NCBI RefSeq assembly: GCF_000426585.1
Contig: NZ_AUFQ01000006.1
Location: 1-64,000 of the forward strand
Length of the DNA: 64,000 nucleotides
Origin: Segatella baroniae DSM 16972 = JCM 13447
Lineage (GTDB): Bacteria > Bacteroidota > Bacteroidia > Bacteroidales > Bacteroidaceae
Direction of reading: 5' to 3'
Shown: in pieces, positions 35,474-43,050 of the stretch
Layout: the number at the start of each line of letters is the position of its first letter
Position numbering within the stretch: the first letter of the stretch is position 1
Translations under genes and position numbers: made by a program
The notes under the pieces: model-generated
Seen by the model: the letters and a program-made list of their open reading frames with translations, nothing else
The model's database searches: none
Told to the model about the DNA's origin: nothing

Positions 35474-37135
35474 CTAATACTTGAAGGAACTGCCGCCCAG
35501 GAACTCGCGCAACAGGCTGGTGGGCGGCAAGTCCTTGTAGGGCAACGGCTTGAAATGGCGCAGGAACTTGAGCAGCCGATAGGCCTCGCTATACTCCTCG
35601 CAGTTCTCCGGAACCTGCTGGAGCAGCGGCTCGGCCTGCGTCTTGATGACCGCCAACTCGTAGAGCATGGCCGAGTTGAACATGGCGTCGGCGTTCTCCT
35701 GATAGGGGAAGATCCACTTGTTCTCGCCAGCACGGACGCTGGGCCAGCGGCGGATGATTTCCCGGGCGTCCACACCACGATACTTATAGTCGCGGATGAT
35801 GCGCCGCAGAAGGCGGTTGTCGGTAGTAGGGATGTAGTTGTGGTCGTCGAGGAGGATGGTGGTGAGCGCCGAAGCGTAGACCCGGAACTTCCGCGACTCG
35901 GGTATCCGCGCCGTCAGTTCGGGGTTGAGCGCGTGGATTCCCTCCACGACGAGCACGTTGTTGTCGGCCATGCGGAGCCGCCGGCCGCCCTTCTCGCTCC
36001 GTCCCGTCTGGAAGTTGTACTTCGGGAGCTGCACCTCCTCGCCGCGGAAGAGGGCCTGGAACTGGCGGTTGATGAGTTCCAGGTCGAGTGCGTATATGCT
36101 TTCGTAGTCGTAGTCGCCCTTTTCGTCCTTCGGTGTCAGCTCCCTGTCGACGAAATAGTCGTCGAGCGAAATCTGCAACGGCCTGACGCCGCAGGCCAGG
36201 AGCTGGATGGAGAGCCGCTTGCACGTGGTGGTCTTGCCCGAAGAGGACGGTCCCGCCAGCAGCACGAGCTTCACCTCGGGGCGCGAAGCGATCTGCTCGG
36301 CGATGGAAGCAATCTTCTTCTCCTGCAAGGCCTCGCTCACGTTGATGATGTCGGTGGCATGTCCGCCCGCCACCGCTTCGTTGAAGTCGCCCACGGTGCG
36401 CAGTCCGAGGATGCGTTGCCAGGCGTGGTGCTCCTTGAAGATGTCGAACATCTTGTCCTGCCGCGTCATCTCAGGCAGCACGCCGGGGTCGGCGATCGAG
36501 GGAATGCGCAGCAGCAACCCGTCGTAATAAGGCTCCAGACCGAAGAGGTAGAGCTGCGACGTGTTGGTGAGCAATGCCCCGTAGAAGTAGTCCACGTAGT
36601 CGTCGATTTGATAATAGGTGGTGTAGAGCGCGCCGGAGCCGGCGAGCAACTTCGCCTTCGCCTCGTCGCCTTTCTCCCGGAACATGGCCAGGGCCTCCTC
36701 CGTCAGCACCTCATGTCGGCGGACGGGCATGCGGGCGTCGACAATCTGCCGCATGCGCCGGCGGATGCGGTCGACGTCGGCCGGGGTGACGGCATGGTCG
36801 AGCTTCAAGTCCACGTAGTAGCCGTTCGACACGGGGATGTCGATGACCACCTTGGCGCTGCGGTACAGATCATGGACAGCCTTGCAGAGCACGAAGAAAA
36901 GCGTGCGGGTGTAGTTGCGCAAGCCCGAGCCCGACCGCATGTCGAGAAACTCCACCGTCTTGTTCCGGTACAGACGATAGTGCATGCCCTCCACCTTGTT
37001 GTTCACCTTGGCACAGATGGGGCCGTAAGGCATATTGAGATTAAATTCCCGGAAAGCGTCAGAAAGTGAACTTCCAATCGCTATGTTTAGAGTTTTTTTG
37101 TTATTTTTGCAACAGATTTGTATTACTTGTTTCAT
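35474..37135 (-). CDS. Nucleoside kinase with TGS-like N-terminal domain (uridine kinase family)
   Basis: This 553-residue cytoplasmic protein begins with a ubiquitin-like/TGS segment and a region like the second additional domain of threonyl-tRNA synthetase (about 1-250). A P-loop uridine kinase/phosphoribulokinase domain follows, with GPSSSGKTTTC near residue 290, SLDDYFVDRE, and VVEGIHALN. This architecture is typical of the nucleoside kinases of Bacteroidetes and clostridia. It would phosphorylate uridine or cytidine in the salvage pathway. It is divergent from the Na/Pi transporter. Confidence 0.87.
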   Translation of the reverse strand: MKQVIQICCKNNKKTLNIAIGSSLSDAFREFNLNMPYGPICAKVNNKVEGMHYRLYRNKTVEFLDMRSGSGLRNYTRTLFFVLCKAVHDLYRSAKVVIDIPVSNGYYVDLKLDHAVTPADVDRIRRRMRQIVDARMPVRRHEVLTEEALAMFREKGDEAKAKLLAGSGALYTTYYQIDDYVDYFYGALLTNTSQLYLFGLEPYYDGLLLRIPSIADPGVLPEMTRQDKMFDIFKEHHAWQRILGLRTVGDFNEAVAGGHATDIINVSEALQEKKIASIAEQIASRPEVKLVLLAGPSSSGKTTTCKRLSIQLLACGVRPLQISLDDYFVDRELTPKDEKGDYDYESIYALDLELINRQFQALFRGEEVQLPKYNFQTGRSEKGGRRLRMADNNVLVVEGIHALNPELTARIPESRKFRVYASALTTILLDDHNYIPTTDNRLLRRIIRDYKYRGVDAREIIRRWPSVRAGENKWIFPYQENADAMFNSAMLYELAVIKTQAEPLLQQVPENCEEYSEAYRLLKFLRHFKPLPYKDLPPTSLLREFLGGSSFKY

Positions 37136-37224
37136 TCGTGTTGTCCGATTAAAAGCTCATAGAGTTAGATGAATGTAAAGTTAGTAATAATTATCGACTT
37201 GTTGATTAGTAATTAGATAAAAAT

Positions 37225-38934
37225 ATGTCGATTTGGATTTTTTTTAAACTTATTGGTGCGCTGGCCCTCTTGATGTTCGGTATGAAGTCGATGAGCGACA
37301 GTCTCCAGAAGATGGCAGGGCCGCAGTTGCGACACATTTTGGGCGCCATGACCACGAACCGCTTCACCGGTATTCTCACAGGAACCTTCATCACGGCAGC
37401 CGTTCAGTCGTCAACAGCCACGACGGTGATGACCGTCAGTTTCGTCAACGCAGGCCTGTTGACCCTCGTTCAGGCCATTTCGGTCATCATGGGGGCCAAC
37501 ATCGGAACCACTTTCACGGCCTGGATCATGAGCGCCGGTTTCTCTTTCAACATTACCGATTTCGTCTGGCCGGCTTTTTTCATCGGTATTATCCTTATCT
37601 ATTCCAAAAAACGCAAACTTATCGGCGATTTCCTCTTCGGCATTTCTTTCATGTTTCTGGGCTTGGGCACGCTGCGCCAGGCCGGTATCGACATGGACTT
37701 GGCCCACAATCAGCCCGTGCTCGACTTCTTCGCTTCGTTCGATCCCAACAGTTTCGTCACCACCATCGTGTTCCTGCTCATCGGCAGCGTGCTGACGATG
37801 TGCGTACAGAGCTCGGCCGCCATCATGGCCATCACGATGATTCTGTGCTCCACGGGCGTGCTGCCCATCTATCAGGGAATCGCGCTGGTGATGGGTGAGA
37901 ACATCGGCACCACCGTGACATCCAACCTGGCCGCGCTGACGGCCAACACGCAAGCTCGCCGGGCTGCCCTGGCCCACATGTTCTTCAACGTTTTCGGCGT
38001 GCTGTGGGTGCTCATCATCTTCAAACCGTTCATCAACATGGTGTGCGGATGGGTGGGCTACGACGTGGACATGGCCAAGGACGCCCCCGGTTTCCTGGCC
38101 AACGCGGCCAAGCTGAGTTTCGTGCTGGCAGCCTTCCACACGTCGTTCAACGTGGCCAACACCTGCATCCTGGTGGGATTCATCCGCTGGATCGAGAAGT
38201 TCGTGTGCTGGGCCATCAAGCCCAAGGCCAACAAAGACGAAGAAGACTTCCGGCTGCGTTTCATTCAGACCGGTATCATGAAGACGCCCGAGCTCTCCGT
38301 ACTTGAGGCACAGAAAGAAATCGGCAGCTTCGGTGAGCGCATACAGCGCATGTTCGGCATGGTGATGGAACTGCTGGTGACGAAAGACGACGCGGCTTTT
38401 GTCAAACTCTTCACCCGTATCGAGAAGTATGAGAATATCAGCGACAACATGGAAATAGAGATTGCCAAGTATCTGGATCAGGTGAGCAATGCTCATCTGA
38501 GCGACGAGACGAAAGGCAAAATCAGGGCCATGCTGCGCGAAATCAGTGAGATAGAGAGCATAGGCGACAGCTGCTACAACCTGGCGCGCACCATCAACCG
38601 CCTCCACGCGGGCAAGGAGGACTTCACCGCCGAGCAGTATGAGCACATCCACCAGATGTTCGGACTCACCAACGACGCCCTGACGCACATGAACGTGATG
38701 TTCGTCAAGAGCCGCGACGTCCTCGACGCCAACGCCTCGTTCAACATTGAGAACGAAATCAACAACTATCGCAATCAACTGAAGACCCAGAATATCAGCG
38801 ACGTCAACGACCACCGCTACACCTATGCCAGCGGAACGATGTACATGGACATCATCAGCGAGTGCGAGAAACTGGGCGACTACGTGGTCAACGTGGTGGA
38901 GGCGCGCCTGGGCACCCGCCAGCGCGAGGCCTGA
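37225..38934 (+). CDS. Na/Pi cotransporter with C-terminal PhoU-like domain
   Basis: This 569-residue protein has eight to ten membrane segments and the duplicated QSS motifs of the NptA/PF02690 family: QSSTATTVMTVSFVNAG (about 67-83) and QSSAAIMAITM (about 194-204). The C-terminal half (about 345-560) is a helical PhoU-like domain (for example ISEIESIGDSCYNLARTINR). Such proteins import phosphate with sodium, the PhoU-like part probably giving regulation. The gene lies near several phosphatases, which may be related. Confidence 0.88.
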   Translation: MSIWIFFKLIGALALLMFGMKSMSDSLQKMAGPQLRHILGAMTTNRFTGILTGTFITAAVQSSTATTVMTVSFVNAGLLTLVQAISVIMGANIGTTFTAWIMSAGFSFNITDFVWPAFFIGIILIYSKKRKLIGDFLFGISFMFLGLGTLRQAGIDMDLAHNQPVLDFFASFDPNSFVTTIVFLLIGSVLTMCVQSSAAIMAITMILCSTGVLPIYQGIALVMGENIGTTVTSNLAALTANTQARRAALAHMFFNVFGVLWVLIIFKPFINMVCGWVGYDVDMAKDAPGFLANAAKLSFVLAAFHTSFNVANTCILVGFIRWIEKFVCWAIKPKANKDEEDFRLRFIQTGIMKTPELSVLEAQKEIGSFGERIQRMFGMVMELLVTKDDAAFVKLFTRIEKYENISDNMEIEIAKYLDQVSNAHLSDETKGKIRAMLREISEIESIGDSCYNLARTINRLHAGKEDFTAEQYEHIHQMFGLTNDALTHMNVMFVKSRDVLDANASFNIENEINNYRNQLKTQNISDVNDHRYTYASGTMYMDIISECEKLGDYVVNVVEARLGTRQREA

Positions 38935-38965
38935 ACGCCCGCCGCAAAATAAAGAACCCCATCTC

Positions 38966-38996
38966 TTTGCACTTCCGTTTCTTTGCCGTAACTTTG
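38966..38996 (+). promoter_or_regulatory. Promoter placed for a leaderless hemolysin III mRNA
   Basis: TTTG (38966-38969), a 19-base spacer and TAACTTTG (38989-38996) match the consensus. The box ends five bases before the ATG at 39002, so transcription should begin at or next to the start codon. Confidence 0.7.
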
Positions 38997-39001
38997 GCCG
39001 C

Positions 39002-39664
39002 ATGAAACAGCGGATACATTTCAGTCATCGCGAAGAACTGTGGAACGCCTGGAGTCACGCCTGCGGAATCCTCATCGGCGTCGTGGCCGGAGCCATCTTC
39101 CTTTACATGTGCTTCACCCACGGCAACGGCTGGGCCACCGCAGGCGTGATTCTTTATCTCTTCGGCATGCTCATGTCCTACATAGCCTCCACCTTCTACC
39201 ACGCCCTTTCGGCCTGGAGCAAGTGGAAGGAGCGGCTGCGACGGTGGGACCACGCCGCCATCTACTGGCACATCGCCGGCAGCTATTCGCCCATCACGCT
39301 CGTCGCGCTGCGCGACCAGGGCCTCTGGGGCTGGAGCCTGTTCGTCTTCGTATGGCTCTGCGCCGCCGTAGGAACGGTGATGAGCTTCGTCAATCTCAAG
39401 GAACACAGCAACCTCGAAACGTCCTGCTTCGTGGGAATGGGCCTCAGTGTGCTCGTGGCCTTCAAGCCCCTGGCCGCCGTCCTGGCCACCTCCGACCTCC
39501 TCTGGATCGTGGCCGAAGGCGTCTGCTACATCACCGGCGCCGTGTTCTACAGCATCAACAGGCGCAAGTACATGCACACCGTGTTCCATTTCTTCGTCCT
39601 GGCGGGCAGCATCTGCCACATCATCGCCGTCTGGGGAATCCTGGTGGGCAAGTTGACGGGGTGA
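39002..39664 (+). CDS. Hemolysin III / PAQR-family membrane protein
   Basis: This 220-residue protein has seven hydrophobic segments and the conserved PAQR blocks: WSHACGILIG (about 17-26), STFYHALS (about 63-70), DHAAIYWHIAGSYSP (about 81-95) and HTVFHFFVLAGSICH near the C-terminus, whose histidines form the metal site in this superfamily. The bacterial HlyIII name is historical; a role in membrane fluidity or lipid metabolism is more likely. ATG 39002 was chosen because the longer frame overlaps the Na/Pi transporter and a promoter box ends five bases upstream. Confidence 0.88.
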   Translation: MKQRIHFSHREELWNAWSHACGILIGVVAGAIFLYMCFTHGNGWATAGVILYLFGMLMSYIASTFYHALSAWSKWKERLRRWDHAAIYWHIAGSYSPITLVALRDQGLWGWSLFVFVWLCAAVGTVMSFVNLKEHSNLETSCFVGMGLSVLVAFKPLAAVLATSDLLWIVAEGVCYITGAVFYSINRRKYMHTVFHFFVLAGSICHIIAVWGILVGKLTG

Positions 39665-39829
39665 TGGATTTGCCATGGCAGGGTGATGGATATTCCATGG
39701 CGGGCTGCTGGATGTTTGATGACAGGCTGTTGGTTTTTCCATGACTGGCTACTGGATATTCTGTGACGAGCTGCTGGATATTCCATGGCAAGCTGTTGGT
39801 TTTTCCATGACAGGCTGCTGGCTGACAAG
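39661..39829. repeat. 22-base tandem repeat array H
   Basis: Seven full units and a partial one, each exactly 22 bases, start at 39661, 39683, 39705, 39727, 39749, 39771, 39793 and 39815. A typical unit is CTGCTGGATATTCCATGGCA plus two bases. The phase GGCTGCT links it to array G. It begins over the last codons of the hemolysin III gene. Since 22 is not a multiple of three it cannot be a coding repeat. Confidence 0.85.
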
Positions 39830-39851
39830 TAGTAAGTCACAGCCTCGCAGG

Positions 39852-40080
39852 TGATGAAGCCGGAGGCTTCACCGCTCGATAACCCCGGGTCACCGCTGCG
39901 ACAGCAGCGTGACTCGGGGTGTCTGCATGGCGAGAAATCGACCCTGGAAGGGTCGCCCAAAGGGAGCATGCGGCAGTGGGCGACCCCGCCGGGGTCGATA
40001 GATGAGGGGCGGGCACATCCCCCAGTCAGCCTGCGGCATGACTGGGGGTTACAAAAGAGGTGAAGCCTCCGGCTTCATCA
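39852..40080. repeat. Cloverleaf-like palindromic element closed by a perfect 22-base inverted repeat
   Basis: Outer arms are 39852-39873 and 40059-40080, perfect inverses of 22 bases, each itself containing GAAGCC-GGA-GGCTTC. Inside are three hairpins: an imperfect one at 39882-39920 (CGCTGC-GACA-GCAGCG core); a nested one with ATCGACCC (39937-39944)/GGGTCGAT (39992-39999) around GGGTCGCCCA (39950-39959)/TGGGCGACCC (39977-39986); and CCCCCAGTCA (40019-40028)/TGACTGGGGG (40039-40048). It may be a miniature mobile element or a structured RNA. Confidence 0.7.
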
Positions 40081-40147
40081 CTCCTCCGCCGCATGACGAA
40101 GAAAAACAGTGATGACTTCATCACTCCTCCCTCGCATGACGAAGAAA
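40073..40147. repeat. Direct repeat copying the 3' end of the B3/B4 gene
   Basis: CTTCATCACTCCTCC...GCATGACGAAGAAA occurs at 40073-40105 and at 40116-40147, differing by a few bases at its middle. The second copy contains the last codons and stop of the minus-strand B3/B4 gene; the first overlaps the right arm of the palindromic element. Confidence 0.65.
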
Positions 40148-40804
40148 CACGGAGACGGTGCCGTCGCAGCCGCCATACTTGCCCAGAAGCTCGCGGATGT
40201 AGTCGGCGGTGGCCTGCACTTGCGCCCCGTCGCCGTCGTAGCCGTTGACGAGCACGAGCAGATGGCGGGTGGAAAGGTCTATCTTCGTGCGCTCGTGGTC
40301 GCTCGTCGGCGTGCCCACCCCACCCTCGGCGTCGCGGTAGACGGGCAGCCCCTCGATGTTGAGGAGGCCCCGCCCGATTCCCTCATACGGCTCATCCCTG
40401 CGGCCGACGCCCAGCGTGAGCGTGTCGCCACGGAACTTGTCGGCGTCGAAACCGCCAATGCTGTAGCCCGAGACCATGCTCGCCAGGTTGATGATGTCCA
40501 CCAGCGTGTTCACCTGATACAACCCCTTGCCCTGCAAGATGCGGCGGACGAGCGCCTCACCCGACGGGCGGTAGCGCGAAGGGTCCTTGCCGCAGGCCCG
40601 GTAGACGCGGCGGGTGGCCGCAATGCTGCCGATGTCCTTGAGCGTCTCGGTGGTGAGCGACGCCTTGAACCGCGCCTCCCGCTCCTCGATTTCGCCCCAC
40701 AACGCCTCGCTGTAGGGCGTGTTCTCCACCTGCGCCTCGACGCAGCCACACACGAAATCGGGGCACACCGCCTTGATTTCGTCAGACAGAATAATCTTCA
40801 TCAT
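40121..40804 (-). CDS. B3/B4 domain protein (PheRS beta-like editing domain)
   Basis: This protein of about 227 residues has the free-standing B3/B4 domain found in the beta chain of phenylalanyl-tRNA synthetase, with the blocks YRACGKDPSRYRPSGEALVRR (about 69-89 from the chosen start; read in two overlapping parts) and NTLVDIINLASMVSGYSIGGFD. Free-standing members are assumed to act in tRNA quality control, but their role is not well known. The start is uncertain: ATG codons lie at 40822, 40804 and 40801; 40804 or 40801 best fits the family N-terminus (KIILSDEIK). A 22-base repeat array lies immediately upstream. Confidence 0.75.
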   Translation of the reverse strand: MMKIILSDEIKAVCPDFVCGCVEAQVENTPYSEALWGEIEEREARFKASLTTETLKDIGSIAATRRVYRACGKDPSRYRPSGEALVRRILQGKGLYQVNTLVDIINLASMVSGYSIGGFDADKFRGDTLTLGVGRRDEPYEGIGRGLLNIEGLPVYRDAEGGVGTPTSDHERTKIDLSTRHLLVLVNGYDGDGAQVQATADYIRELLGKYGGCDGTVSVFLRHAREE

Positions 40805-40846
40805 CGTTTTCTCGTTTTCCATTTGATTGACAACGGCATTGCAAAA

Positions 40847-40934
40847 GCGAGCCTTTGACCATGCGAAAGGCCCCCTTTCACCGTCCAAAAGCAGGCCTTT
40901 CATAGAACAACGGCGGCCCTTCCGCCACGCCCTT
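40847..40934. repeat. 22-base tandem repeat array C
   Basis: Four 22-base units start at 40847, 40869, 40891 and 40913, for example GCGAGCCTTTGACCATGC.. and GGCCCCCTTTCACCGTCC... The first two end in AAA. The array lies between the B3/B4 start and the dead metalloprotease gene, next to a T-rich tract. Confidence 0.7.
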
Positions 40935-41020
40935 TTTAGCTTTTTTACTCTTTTACCTTTTTACCTTTCCCTTGTGCTTTTTACCCTTTTACCTTTTTAC
41001 TTTTTTACCTTTCCACCTTT
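40935..41020. repeat. TTTTTACC-rich tract
   Basis: Repeated TTTTTACC and CTTTTTAC blocks run for about 85 bases up to and into the end of the minus-strand gene at 41005. It resembles tracts at 33797-33860 (opposite strand) and 57296-57365. Confidence 0.6.
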
Positions 41021-43050
41021 CTACACATTAGTTCGTACATGTCGCGGACGGCGGGCTGTGTATGCGTGCGGCTGAGGGCCTGCAACTGCCGGTGCAAGGT
41101 CTGCAGTTCGCGCTCCAGGCACAGGCGCACAGCGGGGTCGGTCGTTGTCCGAAGGGCTTCGAGCCACGCCTGCACGCACAGATACTGCATGTCGAGCTGC
41201 ACGTAGGTGGCCGGCGCGGCGGGGTCGAAGCCGTTGAACAGCCCCCGCCACAGGTCGGCGAAGAAGTCGGAGTCGCCATAGCCGCCCACCTCCAACGCCT
41301 GACGGCGCAACGCCGCTATCGTCTTCTCGCCCAACAACTGTCCGAACAGCGTGTTCAGTTGCGGATAGAGCACCTTGTTCCGGTCTTCCAGCAGGTTGGC
41401 CTTCACGTAGTCGCAGTCCACTTGCTGCCGCGGGTGAAAGAGATAGGCGTCCAAGTGGGCCATCGCCTGTCGTTGTGCCCGCCCCGGCAGTGGGCCTCCG
41501 ATGCGGTCGACCAACTGCTTCAGATACGCAGCATACAGCCCGATGGCCTTGCGATACAGCACGGACAGCGCGTGGCCTTGGTCTTGCGGCCGGCGACCGT
41601 GGTACACGATGCGGTCGAGACGGGGCAGAACGCGCAGCAGATTCTCCAAGCCTCGGGCAACGTCGGCCGGCGGTTCGGGCACGTCGCGCAACCATTTGCG
41701 TAGTTGTTCGCGCCGCGCGTAGCAATCCTTGCCCCTGGTGGGCGCGTAACCGAAGGCGATGGCGCGCACGTCGGCCTCCTCTATCGCCGGCGAAAGGCCC
41801 GCCGAAGCAACCCCGTCGGCCGTCGGCCGGTCGGCAAGTCCCAGCAGGCGACCCACCGCCCGCGTCACCTCACGCTGCAACAGTTCGGCTTCCACCACCT
41901 TGGAGAAGCGGTCTGTCGTGACGCGCGCGTCGTCGGCACCCCACCGCAGCAGATAGTCGTCCATGCGGTCGCGCAGGAATCCATGCCCAATATTGAGCCG
42001 CGCCGACAGGATTTCACCCGTGCGGGGATGGGCGGTGAGCGTCTCCTTCACGCCCGGCAGCCGCAGGTCGTAGGCTATCAACGCCCGTTGCTCTGCGGCG
42101 ACGCAGCCCTTCGGCAGTTCGGCCACCTGCAAAGCCCCACGCATCCCCGTCTTGCGGAAGGCCTCGTTCCAGGCCAATACGCCTCGCTTCACGGCCATGA
42201 AATGCTCCTTCGGAAAGAGCGTGTCGACATAGAAGACAAGCGGACGCGACAAGTCCCAGTGCAGAATCAACGAGTCGCGCACCATGCCGTAGGGGTTTTG
42301 GGCGTAGTCTTTGAAGCCAATCGACCGATAATGTGCCCGCGGGTCGGCCAGGCGTATCGGGTCTTCTTTGAGCGGCAGCAGGCGCATCACGCAGGTGACG
42401 TCGAGCGGCACGCTGCCTTCGGGCAGCAGGATGAGCGAACTGGAGAAGCGGTTCTGCTCGCCTTCAAAACCGTGATGGCGGCGGATGGTGAACGACACGC
42501 CCTCCTTGAACGGATGGACGCGCGTGAGGCGCGACAGGTCGGGCGTCAGCGAGCGGATGAAGGGGTAACTGTAGCGAAACCATCCGTCGCCGTTGAGCAG
42601 CTGTTCCGTCACCTCGATGACGGCTCCCTGCCGTGGCGAATAGGTCACGACGGGGTAGGCCGTGCCATCGCCTTGCCTGTTCGACAGGTCAAACGACCTG
42701 CGGTAGGCGGGCCGTTCGCCCAGCATGCGCTCCTCATAAAAAGGTTGTTGGAAACAAATCGTGCGGCTGTCGGGCGCAAGGACGCGCACCACGCCCAAGC
42801 CTTCGGCGGGTCGCGACAGCAGGTCGAAGCCACGGTCTATCTGCGCCCCGATGGCGATTTCGCGTCCGACGCAGGCTTTCGGGATTTCGACGAACACGCG
42901 GTTGCCCGACGTATAAACGGGAAACACGCCGTCGACGCAGGTCATATCCGGGGTGAAAAACTGCTTGAAGTCTTGCAAAGGCTCCTGTGCCTGCCCGCGG
43001 GCAATCAGCCCCAGCCAGACCAGCAGCACGATGGTGAATCGCTGTATCAT
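41005..43050 (-). CDS. Catalytically dead paralogue of the DUF5117-type zinc metalloprotease
   Basis: This 681-residue exported protein (signal ending ARGQAQ) aligns by eye with the active metalloproteases in this window, for example FYVDTLFPKEHFMAVKRGVL near residue 270 and HPRTGEILSARLNI near 350. At the place of the HExxHxxGxxHN motif it has TRAVGRLLGLADR (about residues 395-407): both zinc histidines and the catalytic Glu are gone while the GRLLGL scaffold remains. The methionine-turn SIMDY is also absent. The frame is intact and overlaps the active partner by four bases (ATGA), so it is translated and probably retained as a binding or regulatory protein. Confidence 0.75.
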   Translation of the reverse strand: MIQRFTIVLLVWLGLIARGQAQEPLQDFKQFFTPDMTCVDGVFPVYTSGNRVFVEIPKACVGREIAIGAQIDRGFDLLSRPAEGLGVVRVLAPDSRTICFQQPFYEERMLGERPAYRRSFDLSNRQGDGTAYPVVTYSPRQGAVIEVTEQLLNGDGWFRYSYPFIRSLTPDLSRLTRVHPFKEGVSFTIRRHHGFEGEQNRFSSSLILLPEGSVPLDVTCVMRLLPLKEDPIRLADPRAHYRSIGFKDYAQNPYGMVRDSLILHWDLSRPLVFYVDTLFPKEHFMAVKRGVLAWNEAFRKTGMRGALQVAELPKGCVAAEQRALIAYDLRLPGVKETLTAHPRTGEILSARLNIGHGFLRDRMDDYLLRWGADDARVTTDRFSKVVEAELLQREVTRAVGRLLGLADRPTADGVASAGLSPAIEEADVRAIAFGYAPTRGKDCYARREQLRKWLRDVPEPPADVARGLENLLRVLPRLDRIVYHGRRPQDQGHALSVLYRKAIGLYAAYLKQLVDRIGGPLPGRAQRQAMAHLDAYLFHPRQQVDCDYVKANLLEDRNKVLYPQLNTLFGQLLGEKTIAALRRQALEVGGYGDSDFFADLWRGLFNGFDPAAPATYVQLDMQYLCVQAWLEALRTTTDPAVRLCLERELQTLHRQLQALSRTHTQPAVRDMYELMCRKVER

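Noticed and set aside
39661..39829. CRISPR array
   Set aside because: The repeats are 22 bases in direct contact, without unique spacers, and no cas genes are present. The same applies to the other seven 22-base arrays.
39851..40063. Small protein of 70 codons inside the palindromic element
   Set aside because: The sequence is explained by the nested inverted repeats; no ribosome binding site or family match is visible.
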